Shown here in pieces: positions 1 to 6,266 of a DNA stretch of 10,975 bases. The position numbers were made by a program, and so were the translations under genes. This DNA comes from Sphingopyxis sp. (GTDB lineage: Bacteria; Pseudomonadota; Alphaproteobacteria; Sphingomonadales; Sphingomonadaceae). A model generated the notes under the pieces. That model did not search any database. It saw only the letters and a list, made by a program, of their open reading frames with translations, and was not told the origin of the DNA. The stretch covers positions 1 through 10,975 of the forward strand of contig JAHCKJ010000052.1 in NCBI GenBank assembly GCA_026125835.1, in the 5' to 3' direction. Each line of letters opens with the position of its first letter. Position 1 is the stretch's first letter.

Positions 1-216
1 GATCCGCGTGGCGTCGGCGCCCTCACCCCATTCGACCGAGGTGCACTTGGCGAGAATCGTGATCCCGCGTTCCTTTTCCAGGTCATTGGAATCCATCGCG
101 CGTTCTTCGACGCGCTGGTTGTCGCGGAAGGTCCCCGACTGGCGGAACAGCTGGTCGACGAGGGTCGTCTTGCCATGATCGACGTGCGCGATGATGGCGA
201 TATTGCGCAAAGACAT
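1..216 (-). CDS. typA: Ribosome-associated GTPase TypA/BipA, N-terminal fragment (runs off left edge)
   Basis: The first 72 codons are visible, beginning MSLRNIAIIAHVDHGKTTLV. The P-loop of translational GTPases, AHVDHGKT, is at residues 10-17. Residues 39-53 carry the RAMDSNDLEKERGIT stretch, the switch I/G2 segment typical of TypA and related EF-G/LepA-class GTPases. Known family role: a cytoplasmic ribosome-binding GTPase important for ribosome assembly and stress or low-temperature growth. The combination MDSNDLEKERGITILAK matches TypA better than LepA or EF-G. The start is the only ATG giving a complete G1 motif, and no strong Shine-Dalgarno sequence precedes it. The C-terminal part (the family is about 600 residues) lies outside the window. 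It is transcribed away from the cyd operon, with about 250 bp of repeat-bearing spacer between them. Confidence 0.95.
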   Translation of the reverse strand, partial: MSLRNIAIIAHVDHGKTTLVDQLFRQSGTFRDNQRVEERAMDSNDLEKERGITILAKCTSVEWGEGADATRI

Positions 217-339
217 GCGGATAAGCCTTGATGGAAGGGGGCAGCGCCCAAGGCACCGCGAAACGCCGCGCCCCTAACAGAATGGGTGCTGCGGCGCAAC
301 ATGATTGCCGGGGCCGGGCGAACTCCCTCCGCCGTCGGT

Positions 340-442
340 CGTCATGCTGAACTCGTTTCAGCATCCATGGCCTGCCCTCGTCCTACGCGCGGCGCCAGTT
401 TTGAGGCCCGGCCATGGACCTTGAAACAAGTTCAGGGTGACG
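340..442. repeat. 103-bp inverted-repeat element, copy 1 (upstream of the cyd operon)
   Basis: The two ends are imperfect inverted arms of about 35 nt. The left arm contains CTGAACTCGTTTCAGCATC and CATGGCCTG; the right arm contains GGCCATGGACC and GAAACAAGTTCAGGGTGACG. A second copy of exactly the same length lies at 3583-3685 in the same orientation, and parts of the loop are also alike (CCTC near the left arm, GCGCCA in the centre). Transcribed, it would fold into a long hairpin. I recall this motif as a common intergenic repeat in sphingomonad genomes, but its copy number here is unknown. It lies between the divergent typA and gbsR-like genes. Confidence 0.85.
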
Positions 443-472
443 AAAGGGGCGATATGAAAGGCTCAAATCATT

Positions 473-494
473 AGTTTCAATAATTATTGAAACT
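473..494. promoter_or_regulatory. Perfect 22-bp palindrome, probable operator of the gbsR-cydAB operon
   Basis: The half site AGTTTCAATAA (473-483) is followed directly by its exact reverse complement (484-494). The site is A+T-rich in an otherwise G+C-rich region and ends 27 bp before the ATG of the GbsR/MarR-type gene. Dimeric winged-helix regulators of this class bind such palindromes and usually control their own operon, so this is the best candidate operator. The right half includes TTGAAA, which could act as a -35 hexamer, but I see no convincing -10 at the right distance. Confidence 0.75.
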
Positions 495-521
495 TTAGAA
501 AATTCCGGATAGGGCGGCGGC

Positions 522-1166
522 ATGGACCTGTCCCCCGCCCCCGACTCGCGCCCGGTTTCTCCAGCGGCTTCGCCGTCCCCGCCGTTCCGGCTCTCCCCGC
601 TTGCGCAGGCGTTTGTCCTGCATTTCGGCGAGATGGGGAGCCGCTGGGGGATCAACCGCACGGTGGGCCAGATTTACGCGATGCTGTTCCTGGCCGACGC
701 GCCGCGCCATGCCGAGGAGATCAGCGAGGCGCTGAGCCTGTCGCGCGGCAGCGTGTCGATGGGCCTGAAGGAGCTGGCGAGCTGGAACCTGGTCCAGCTC
801 CGCCACGTCCCCGGCGACCGCCGCGATTATTACGAGACGCCGCGCGACGTGTGGGCGATTTTCCGCACCCTGGTCGAAGAGCGCAAGAAGCGCGAGATCG
901 ACCCGACGCTGACGACGCTGCGCGCGCTGATGATGGAACCCGCCGTCGATCCTGCCGACCGTTTTGCCCAGGAGCGGATGGCGGCGATGCACGAGCAGAT
1001 CGAGCTCTTGACCGACTGGTATGCCGAGATGCGGCGGCTCGACAATGAGCGGCTGCTCCAGCTGCTGCGGCTCGGCGAGCGCGTGGTGAAGGCGCTGGAG
1101 TTCAAGGATCGTATGCTGGGCCGCGGCAAGACGGCAGCGACGGAGGCCGACCATGGACGCGCTTGA
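522..1166 (+). CDS. GbsR/MarR-family transcriptional regulator of the cyd operon
   Basis: A 214-residue protein of the GbsR-like branch of the MarR superfamily (COG1510 type). After a proline-rich leader of about 25 residues comes the family signature HFGEMGSRWGINRTVGQIYA at 34-53. The winged helix-turn-helix follows: helices around 64-72 (AEEISEALSL) and 74-90 (SRGSVSMGLKELASWNLV), and a wing with GDRRDYYE at 98-105. The C-terminal half (about 110-195) is helical and charged, as expected for dimerisation. Its last 14 nt overlap the start of cydA, so the genes are translationally coupled. It most likely represses or modulates cydAB and itself through the palindrome 27 bp upstream. The signal sensed (redox, quinone, cyanide or heme state) cannot be read from the sequence. 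The ATG is preceded by a G-rich GGGCGGCGG stretch that may serve as ribosome binding site. Confidence 0.88.
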   Translation: MDLSPAPDSRPVSPAASPSPPFRLSPLAQAFVLHFGEMGSRWGINRTVGQIYAMLFLADAPRHAEEISEALSLSRGSVSMGLKELASWNLVQLRHVPGDRRDYYETPRDVWAIFRTLVEERKKREIDPTLTTLRALMMEPAVDPADRFAQERMAAMHEQIELLTDWYAEMRRLDNERLLQLLRLGERVVKALEFKDRMLGRGKTAATEADHGRA

Positions 1167-2538
1167 CCCGCTGATCCTCGCGCGCATCCAGTTTGCAGCG
1201 AACATCAGCTTCCACATCCTGTTCCCGACAATCACCATCGCCCTCGGCTGGGCGCTGCTCGGTTTCAAGCTCGCGTATAACCGGACCAAAGACGGCGCAT
1301 GGATGGACGCGTATCGCCTGTGGGTGAAGGTATTCGCGCTGAGCTTTGCGATGGGCGTCGTGTCGGGCATCACGATGAGTTTCCAGTTCGGCACCAACTG
1401 GCCGGGCTTTATGGAAAAGGTCGGCAACATCGCCGGGCCGCTGCTCGCCTATGAGGTGCTGACCGCCTTTTTCCTGGAGGCGGTGTTCCTGGGCATCATG
1501 TTGTTCGGGTTCAGCCGGGTGCCGAACTGGGTCCACACGCTCGCGACCTTTCTGGTCGCCGCGGGGACGACGCTGTCGGCGTTCTGGATCATCGTGCTCA
1601 ACAGCTGGATGCAGACCCCGGTGGGTTACGAGATCCGCGACGGCGTCGTCCATGCGGCCGACTGGTGGGCGATCATTTTCAACCCGTCGATGCCGTACCG
1701 GCTGACGCATATGCTGATCGCATCGGCGCTGACCGTCGCGTTCCTGATTGCGGGAATGTCGGCGTGGCGCTGGCTGAAGGACGGCGGCGGCGAGGGCGTG
1801 CGGCGCACGTTGAAGGCGTCGGTCTATGCCGCGGCGCTGCTGATCCCGGTGCAGATTTTCGTCGGCGACCTGCACGGGCTGAATACGCTGGAGCATCAGC
1901 CGCAAAAGGTCGCGGCGATGGAGGCCAATTGGGAGACGCGCAGCCACGTGCCGCTGGTGCTGTTCGCGATTCCCGACGAGGCGGCGCGCACCAACCATCT
2001 GGAGGTCGCGGTACCGTCGGGCGCGAGCCTGATCCTGAAGCATGAGGCGGCGGGCGTCGTTCCCGGACTCAACGATTACGAAGGCAACCACCCGCCCGTC
2101 GCCCCCTTGTTCTGGGGGTTCCGGATCATGGTCGGGATCGGCATCGCGATGCTCGCGCTGTCGTGGTTCGCGGCGTGGACGATCCGCCGCCGCGGGGTCG
2201 ATGCGATGCCGCGCTGGCTGGCGTATGCGCTGGTCGCGATGACCTTCAGCGGCTGGGTCGCGACGCTCGCGGGCTGGTATGTCACCGAAATCGGGCGCCA
2301 GCCGTGGCTGGTCACCGGCGTGCTCAAGACCGCCGACGCGGTCGGCCCGGTCGGCAGCGCGATGGTGGCGAGTTCGCTGACGCTGTATCTCGCCGTCTAT
2401 GCGGTGCTGCTCACCGCTTACATCGCGGTGCTTTACCGCCTCGCACGGCTGGGCAAGGCGGCGCCGGCGGGCAAGCCGATGTTCCCGGTGCCGAGCATTG
2501 CCCCCGGCCCCGCCGCCGCGCAGGAGGAACCGGCATGA
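1153..2538 (+). CDS. cydA: Cytochrome bd-type quinol oxidase subunit I (CIO-like)
   Basis: A 461-residue inner-membrane protein, subunit I of the bd-type terminal oxidase, which oxidises quinol and reduces O2 to water without pumping protons. Heme ligands match the E. coli protein: H21 (E. coli H19) in SFHILFP, H186 in RLTHMLIA, and M326 (E. coli M393) in FRIMVGIG. The conserved glutamates E101 and E109 lie in AYEVLTAFFLEAVFLG. The quinol-site segment is seen at QPQKVAAMEANWET (249-262), and the invariant GRQPW is at 381-385. The stretch between the quinol segment and the FRIM helix is short. With the overall length below E. coli CydA (522 residues), this points to the cyanide-insensitive oxidase (CioA) class. 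A GGAGG ends 6 nt before the ATG. It overlaps the regulator upstream by 14 nt and cydB downstream by ATGA. Confidence 0.97.
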   Translation: MDALDPLILARIQFAANISFHILFPTITIALGWALLGFKLAYNRTKDGAWMDAYRLWVKVFALSFAMGVVSGITMSFQFGTNWPGFMEKVGNIAGPLLAYEVLTAFFLEAVFLGIMLFGFSRVPNWVHTLATFLVAAGTTLSAFWIIVLNSWMQTPVGYEIRDGVVHAADWWAIIFNPSMPYRLTHMLIASALTVAFLIAGMSAWRWLKDGGGEGVRRTLKASVYAAALLIPVQIFVGDLHGLNTLEHQPQKVAAMEANWETRSHVPLVLFAIPDEAARTNHLEVAVPSGASLILKHEAAGVVPGLNDYEGNHPPVAPLFWGFRIMVGIGIAMLALSWFAAWTIRRRGVDAMPRWLAYALVAMTFSGWVATLAGWYVTEIGRQPWLVTGVLKTADAVGPVGSAMVASSLTLYLAVYAVLLTAYIAVLYRLARLGKAAPAGKPMFPVPSIAPGPAAAQEEPA

Positions 2539-3542
2539 CCCCCTTCATCGATCCCTGGTGGCTGCCCGTGATCTTCGCCGGGCTGATGGGGCTGGCGATC
2601 CTGCTCTATGTCATCCTCGACGGCTATGACCTGGGCGTCGGGATGCTGACGCGGCTGGAGCGAGGCGAGAACCGCGATTTGATGGTCGCGTCGATCGGGC
2701 CGTTCTGGGACGCCAACGAAACCTGGCTGGTGCTCGGCATCGGCCTGCTGCTGGTCGCCTTTCCGGTCGCGCACGGGCTGATCCTCACCCAATTATATCT
2801 GCCGGTGGCGCTGATGCTGGTCGCGCTGATCCTGCGCGGAGTGTCGTTCGAGTTCCGCGCCAAGGCGCCGCCCGAGCACAAGCAGCGCTGGGACCATGCG
2901 TTTTTCGCCGGGTCGCTGCTCACCGCGCTGTGCCAGGGCTATATGCTCGGCGCCTATGTGCTGGGGTTCGACCAGAGCCTGGCCGCGGTGCTGTTCTGCC
3001 TGCTCGCCGCGCTCGGGCTGGTCGCGGGCTATGTCTTCGTCGGCGCCTGCTGGCTGATCTATAAGGTCGAGGGCGATTTGCAGAAGCGCGCGGTGCGCTG
3101 GGCCGAGGTCAGCCTGTGGGCAACCGCGCTGGCGATGGCGATCATCTCGATCGCGACGCCTTTGTTGTCGCAGCGGATCTTCGACCGCTGGTTCCGCCTG
3201 CCCGAAATTATCGCGCTGCTGCCGATCCCGATCGCGTCGGCGACGCTGTTCGTCGGCCTCGCGATCTTCCTGCGCCGCCCGCTGCGCGCCAAGGACGAGC
3301 TGAGCTGGGTGCCGCTGGCGGTCGCGGGCATCCTCTTTGCACTGGGCTTCGTCGGCATCGCCTACAGTTTCTACCCCTATCTGATCGCCGACCGGCTCGA
3401 CATCTGGCAGGCGGCGGCAAGCCCCGAGGCGCTGAGCATCATCCTGATCGGCGCGCTGTTCGTGTTGCCGGTGATTTTGGGATATTCGGTGCTGGCACAC
3501 TGGATTTTCCGGGGGAAGGCGACGCATCTGAGTTATGAGTGA
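2535..3542 (+). CDS. cydB: Cytochrome bd-type quinol oxidase subunit II (CIO-like)
   Basis: A 335-residue polytopic membrane protein, partner of CydA in the bd-type oxidase. Family motifs are present in order: LDGYDLGVGML (28-38), IGPFWDANETWLVLG (54-68) and LRGVSFEFR (100-108). Hydrophobic segments continue to the C-terminus. The length fits CioB-type subunits; E. coli CydB is longer (379 residues). The start is set by an AGGAGG at 2522-2527 and an ATGA overlap with the cydA stop. The reading frame stays open upstream, but that part is only a shadow of cydA. No small cydX-like gene and no cydCD follow; the next thing downstream is the second 103-bp repeat. The oxidase is therefore encoded as a compact regulator-A-B operon. 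Confidence 0.96.
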   Translation: MTPFIDPWWLPVIFAGLMGLAILLYVILDGYDLGVGMLTRLERGENRDLMVASIGPFWDANETWLVLGIGLLLVAFPVAHGLILTQLYLPVALMLVALILRGVSFEFRAKAPPEHKQRWDHAFFAGSLLTALCQGYMLGAYVLGFDQSLAAVLFCLLAALGLVAGYVFVGACWLIYKVEGDLQKRAVRWAEVSLWATALAMAIISIATPLLSQRIFDRWFRLPEIIALLPIPIASATLFVGLAIFLRRPLRAKDELSWVPLAVAGILFALGFVGIAYSFYPYLIADRLDIWQAAASPEALSIILIGALFVLPVILGYSVLAHWIFRGKATHLSYE

Positions 3543-3582
3543 CGAACGATTGTCGCGAGATTGAGCGCTGCATTTCAATCCT

Positions 3583-3685
3583 CGTCACCCTGAACTTGTT
3601 TCGGCATCCATGGCCTGACCTCCCATCAAGCGCAGCGCCAAAGGACACGGCAGGCCATGGATCCTGAAACAAGTTCAGGGTGACG
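3583..3685. repeat. 103-bp inverted-repeat element, copy 2 (downstream of the cyd operon)
   Basis: Same length and orientation as the copy at 340-442. Arms read CGTCACCCTGAACTTGTTTC (left) and GAAACAAGTTCAGGGTGACG (right, exactly complementary over these 20 nt). They continue into GGCATCCATGGCCTG and CAGGCCATGGATCC, so this copy is closer to a perfect palindrome than copy 1. It begins 40 bp after the cydB stop and could serve as a transcription-stopping or mRNA-stabilising hairpin for the operon, although no T-tract follows. Confidence 0.88.
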
Positions 3686-3756
3686 AGCAAAAAAGTCGCC
3701 GCGTCCGGTCACCCCATCACCGCCCCGCTTGCCGCGGCCCGCTTTAGCGGCCGCCG

Positions 3757-3772
3757 CTAACCTTCTGTTAAC
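3757..3772 (+). promoter_or_regulatory. CtrA-like binding site upstream of the PilZ gene
   Basis: The sequence CTAA-CCTTCTG-TTAAC fits the alphaproteobacterial CtrA consensus TTAA-N7-TTAA with one mismatch in the first half site. It ends 22 bp before the preferred PilZ start codon. CtrA controls motility and cell-cycle genes in this class, and PilZ proteins are plausible targets. No experimental support is available from sequence alone. Confidence 0.55.
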
Positions 3773-3794
3773 GCCCCGACTCCAACAACGGCCT

Positions 3795-4304
3795 ATGGCT
3801 GTTTTCGGACATTTCCTGCCAGCGGCATCGGGCGTCGACCAGCGCCAGGACGTGCGGCGGAAGCTCAGCCTGCTGGCCAGGGGGGTGCAGCACGACGGCA
3901 CCGGGATCGAAGTGCAGATCCACAATATCTCGGGAACCGGGCTGTTGTTCGAGAGCGATATCAAGCTGGCACCATGCGACCGGATCGAAATCGAGCTGCC
4001 CCACGCGGGCGACATCACCGCGGTCGTGATTTGGGCCAGCGGGCGGTTGTTCGGTTGCCAGTTCGAAGGGCCGGTGTCTCCGGCAACGCTGAGCGCCGTG
4101 GAGCTGAAGAGTGCGGTTTCCCCGCCGTTCGAGTCCACGCCGGCCCTCGACCCGCTCCCCGGCGACGATGAGCTTGGCGCGGAACCGTTAGTCGACGAAG
4201 CCGCGCCCGAGGGGTTTCAGGAAGTGGTCGAGCGCAGCCGTGAACAGATTGCACGCGCCGCGGGGATCAACGCCGACCGCGTCAGGATCACCATCGACTA
4301 TTAG
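3795..4304 (+). CDS. PilZ-domain protein (c-di-GMP receptor) with C-terminal extension
   Basis: A 169-residue protein with a PilZ domain at about 15-105. Both c-di-GMP-binding motifs are intact: RxxxR as R17-QDV-R21, and the (D/N)xSxxG motif as N44-I-S46-GT-G49. It should therefore bind the second messenger c-di-GMP in the cytoplasm; the output is unknown but in this family is often motility, adhesion or polysaccharide production. After the domain come a proline- and acid-rich linker (about 108-138) and a helical tail, FQEVVERSREQ...INADRVRITIDY, which I do not recognise. The ATG at 3795 is preferred over an upstream TTG at 3729, because the CtrA-like box lies between them and the extra residues have no domain character. 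The gene stands alone and converges on the nucleosidase gene with a 25-bp gap. Confidence 0.85.
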   Translation: MAVFGHFLPAASGVDQRQDVRRKLSLLARGVQHDGTGIEVQIHNISGTGLLFESDIKLAPCDRIEIELPHAGDITAVVIWASGRLFGCQFEGPVSPATLSAVELKSAVSPPFESTPALDPLPGDDELGAEPLVDEAAPEGFQEVVERSREQIARAAGINADRVRITIDY

Positions 4305-4329
4305 CGGTTCGAGCGCTGCCTGTCGGGGG

Positions 4330-4977
4330 TCACAGCATCGCCACCAGCCGTTCGACGGCCATCGCCGCCGTTCGTGCGGCACAACCCAGATTCGCCCGAA
4401 AATCGCCGCCGCTGGCGTCATTGGCGTCGTCGGTGACCGCCTTGATAGCCGCCCAGGGCTTGCCCAGCCGCGCCACCGCCTGCGCGACCGCGCCGACCTC
4501 CATGTCGACGAGTGTCGCGCCGAGCGATTTGAGGTCGGCCGCGGCATCGGGGCAGGCGATGAAGCTGTCGCCGCTGGCGATCCGCGCGTGCGGCAGGCCG
4601 AGCCCGGGGTCGGTCATCGCGGCGAAATGCGCTGCGCTGGCCTCGCCCATCGGCCAGTCGCCCGCGCGGTAGCGGCGGAAGACGCCGGGATGGGCGGCGC
4701 CATAGTCATGCTGCACGGCCTCGGCGATCCACCAGGCACCGGGCGCCGCGCCGAGCGCGCCGCAGGTTCCGGTCATCAGGATCAGGTCGGCATCGCGGCC
4801 GAGCAGGCCGACGGCGAGCGCGGCGTTCACCTTGCCGAGGCTGCAGGTGGCGATGGTGAGAGCGTGGCCGTGGGCGGCGAGGCGGCGGAGGGGGATCGGG
4901 GCGGGATCGGAAGTGCCGGTGTTCGGAAACAGGGCGTCGGCTTCTTCGGGAAGGGCGGCGAGGATGAGGAGGTTCAT
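4330..4977 (-). CDS. mtnN: 5'-methylthioadenosine/S-adenosylhomocysteine nucleosidase-like protein
   Basis: A 215-residue protein of the purine nucleoside phosphorylase/nucleosidase (PNP_UDP_1) fold. Known MTAN reaction: hydrolysis of MTA, SAH or 5'-deoxyadenosine to adenine and the thioribose product, clearing inhibitors of SAM-dependent reactions. Visible active-site elements: AALPEEADAL at the N-terminus (E11/E12, the E. coli Glu12 position), GTCGAL at 70-75, SGDSFI at 135-140, LVDMEVGAVAQ with M159-E160 (E. coli Glu174), and KAVTDDAND with D183 (E. coli Asp197). It is slightly shorter than E. coli MtnN (232). A related nucleoside phosphorylase cannot be fully excluded. The frame is open upstream of the ATG, but that stretch is repeat DNA. 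No Shine-Dalgarno sequence precedes the ATG. It diverges from the SLC10A7-like transporter gene. Confidence 0.85.
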   Translation of the reverse strand: MNLLILAALPEEADALFPNTGTSDPAPIPLRRLAAHGHALTIATCSLGKVNAALAVGLLGRDADLILMTGTCGALGAAPGAWWIAEAVQHDYGAAHPGVFRRYRAGDWPMGEASAAHFAAMTDPGLGLPHARIASGDSFIACPDAAADLKSLGATLVDMEVGAVAQAVARLGKPWAAIKAVTDDANDASGGDFRANLGCAARTAAMAVERLVAML

Positions 4978-4983
4978 GGCGAT

Positions 4984-5012
4984 TGTGTAGCCCGCTTTCC
5001 GTTTGTGTCGAG
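4984..5012 (-). promoter_or_regulatory. Candidate promoter for the nucleosidase gene
   Basis: Reading the minus strand, CTCGAC (5012-5007), a 17-nt spacer, then TACACA (4989-4984) lie 6 nt before the ATG. Transcription would then begin at or within a base or two of the start codon, giving a leaderless mRNA, which agrees with the missing Shine-Dalgarno sequence. The -35 falls inside the adjacent hairpin repeat. Both hexamers are weak matches. Confidence 0.35.
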
Positions 5013-5066
5013 CGAAGCCGAGACACGTTGGTACCGCGCCAAGCGTCCCTCGACTTCGCTCGGGAC
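5005..5066. repeat. Intergenic inverted repeat of the CTCGACTTCGCTCGGGAC type
   Basis: The left arm CGAGCGAAGCCGAGACAC (5009-5026) and the right arm GTCCCTCGACTTCGCTCG (5045-5062) are largely reverse complements, giving a hairpin with a loop of about 20 nt. Each arm also carries its own short inverted ends (GTGTC/GACAC and GTCCC/GGGAC). I recall this as another widespread sphingomonad intergenic repeat. It lies between divergent genes, so it is not a terminator for either. Confidence 0.7.
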
Positions 5067-5082
5067 GATCGGGGTGGGCGGT

Positions 5083-5196
5083 CCTCCCCGGAACGGGGAG
5101 GGGCTGGTGGAGCGGCAGGTGCCGTCGAGCGGGGCGAATAATCTTCCGTGCCCCTCCACCACCCTTCGGGTGGTCCCCCTCCCCCTGCGGGGGAGG
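5083..5196. repeat. Composite G/C-rich hairpin repeat
   Basis: Three hairpins lie in a row: CCTCCCC-GGAAC-GGGGAGG (5083-5101), ACCACCC-TTC-GGGTGGT (5158-5174) and CTCCCCC-TGC-GGGGGAG (5179-5195). In addition GGGGCTGGTGGAG near 5098-5112 can pair with CTCCACCACC near 5154-5163, so the whole segment may fold as one branched structure. It fills most of the leader of the transporter gene and would be part of its mRNA if transcription starts upstream. Confidence 0.7.
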
Positions 5197-5242
5197 ATCA
5201 CATACTTGCCAACGCCCCCTTCCCCCGCCATCGCTCTCCATC

Positions 5243-6202
5243 ATGCTGTCCCGCATCTTCCCCGATCGCTTCGTCCCCATCCTGCTCGGCACGATCCTGC
5301 TTGCCAGCCTGCTGCCGGTGCGCGGGGCGGCGGTGCCGGTGGCGCAGGGGGTGTCAACCGCTGCGATCGTGCTGCTGTTCTTCCTCAACGGGGTCCGGCT
5401 CCCGCGCGACGAGGTGTTGCACGGTATTCTGGGCTGGAAATTGCAGGGCGGGGCACTGGCTTTTTGTTTCGGGATCATGGCGCTGTTCGGGCTTGGCGCG
5501 CAGCTCGCGACCGCGCCATTTCTGCCTGCCACATTGGCGCTGGGTTTCCTGTTCCTTGGTATCCTGCCCTCGACCGTCCAGTCGGCGACCGCGGCGAGTT
5601 CGCTGGCGGGGGGCAATGTCGCCGCCAGCGTCGTCGCGGCGGCGCTGCTCAACCTCGTCGGCGTCATCGCATCGCCGCTGTTGTTCGCGGCGCTCGCGGG
5701 GAGCGCGGGCGCGATCAGCGGCGCGGCGGCGCTGCGTATCGTTGCGATCCTGCTCTTGCCCTTCATCGCCGGGCAGCTGGCGCAGCGCTGGCTGCGGCCG
5801 TGGGTGCTGGCGCACAAGGGGTTAACCACCGCAATGGACCGCACCGCAATCGCGGTCGCGGTCTATGTCGCCTTTTCCGCCGCGGTGGTGGCGGGAATCT
5901 GGGACCAGCTCGACGGGCGCGAGATCGGGATTGTGTCGGGCGCGGTGGCGGCGCTGCTTGCCCTGTCGTTCGGCGGGGCGTGGCTATTCAGCGCGCTGCT
6001 GCGGCTCGCGCGGCCCGACCGCATCACCTTGCTGTTCGCGGGGGCGCAGAAAAGCATCGCGGTCGGCGCGCCGCTGGCTGCCACCCTGTTCCCGCCCGCA
6101 ATCGCCGGCATGGTGCTGGTCCCGATCCTGGTCTATCACATGGCGCAGCTGATCCTGTCGGCGTGGATTGCGCCGGCATTGAACCGCGCCGATCAAGTGT
6201 AA
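5243..6202 (+). CDS. SLC10A7/YfeH-type transporter (bile acid:sodium symporter-like)
   Basis: A 319-residue integral membrane protein with about ten hydrophobic segments, fitting the SBF-like family (PF13593; E. coli YfeH, yeast Rch1, animal SLC10A7). Diagnostic stretches are LFFLNGVRLPRDEV (45-58), LPSTVQSATAASSLAGGNVA (108-127, the first conserved crossover-like region) and FAGAQKSIAVGAPLAATLF (265-283, the second), followed by VLVPILVYHMAQLI. Family members are inner-membrane carriers; the substrate of bacterial members is not firmly known. The frame is open back to 5003, but those codons are hairpin repeats, so the ATG giving a normal family N-terminus (MLSRIFPDRFVPILL) was chosen. There is no strong ribosome binding site. 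It diverges from the nucleosidase, and telA follows 64 bp downstream. Confidence 0.85.
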   Translation: MLSRIFPDRFVPILLGTILLASLLPVRGAAVPVAQGVSTAAIVLLFFLNGVRLPRDEVLHGILGWKLQGGALAFCFGIMALFGLGAQLATAPFLPATLALGFLFLGILPSTVQSATAASSLAGGNVAASVVAAALLNLVGVIASPLLFAALAGSAGAISGAAALRIVAILLLPFIAGQLAQRWLRPWVLAHKGLTTAMDRTAIAVAVYVAFSAAVVAGIWDQLDGREIGIVSGAVAALLALSFGGAWLFSALLRLARPDRITLLFAGAQKSIAVGAPLAATLFPPAIAGMVLVPILVYHMAQLILSAWIAPALNRADQV

Positions 6203-6205
6203 TGC

Positions 6206-6234
6206 TTGAATAACACAGTGCTGCATGCCATATA
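6206..6234 (+). promoter_or_regulatory. Candidate promoter for telA
   Basis: TTGAAT (6206-6211), a 17-nt spacer, then CATATA (6229-6234) lie between the transporter stop and telA. An alternative -10 is TATAGG (6231-6236) at 19 nt. The A+T content here is raised relative to the surroundings. It would give a leader of about 25 nt. Confidence 0.4.
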
Positions 6235-6266
6235 GGCGAGGCAGCAAGGGGCTGGAAGGAAGACGA

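Noticed and set aside
495..2091. Long minus-strand open frames opposite gbsR-like and cydA
   Set aside because: They are shadow frames of the cyd operon, rich in arginine, histidine and glutamine, with no motif.
3543..3794. A small cydX-like gene after cydB
   Set aside because: The gap holds the 103-bp repeat and the PilZ promoter; no short hydrophobic reading frame with a ribosome binding site was found.
5083..5196. CRISPR array or riboswitch in the repeat-rich leader
   Set aside because: The elements are inverted, not regularly spaced direct repeats, and no known riboswitch core is recognisable; they look like intergenic hairpin repeats.
5003..5242. 80-codon N-terminal extension of the transporter
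   Set aside because: The extension is translated hairpin-repeat DNA; the family N-terminus begins at the ATG at 5243.
4240..6213. Open frame of 657 codons on the plus strand through the nucleosidase, repeats and transporter
   Set aside because: It runs antisense to the nucleosidase and out of frame with the transporter; arginine/glycine/alanine-rich composition with no domain.
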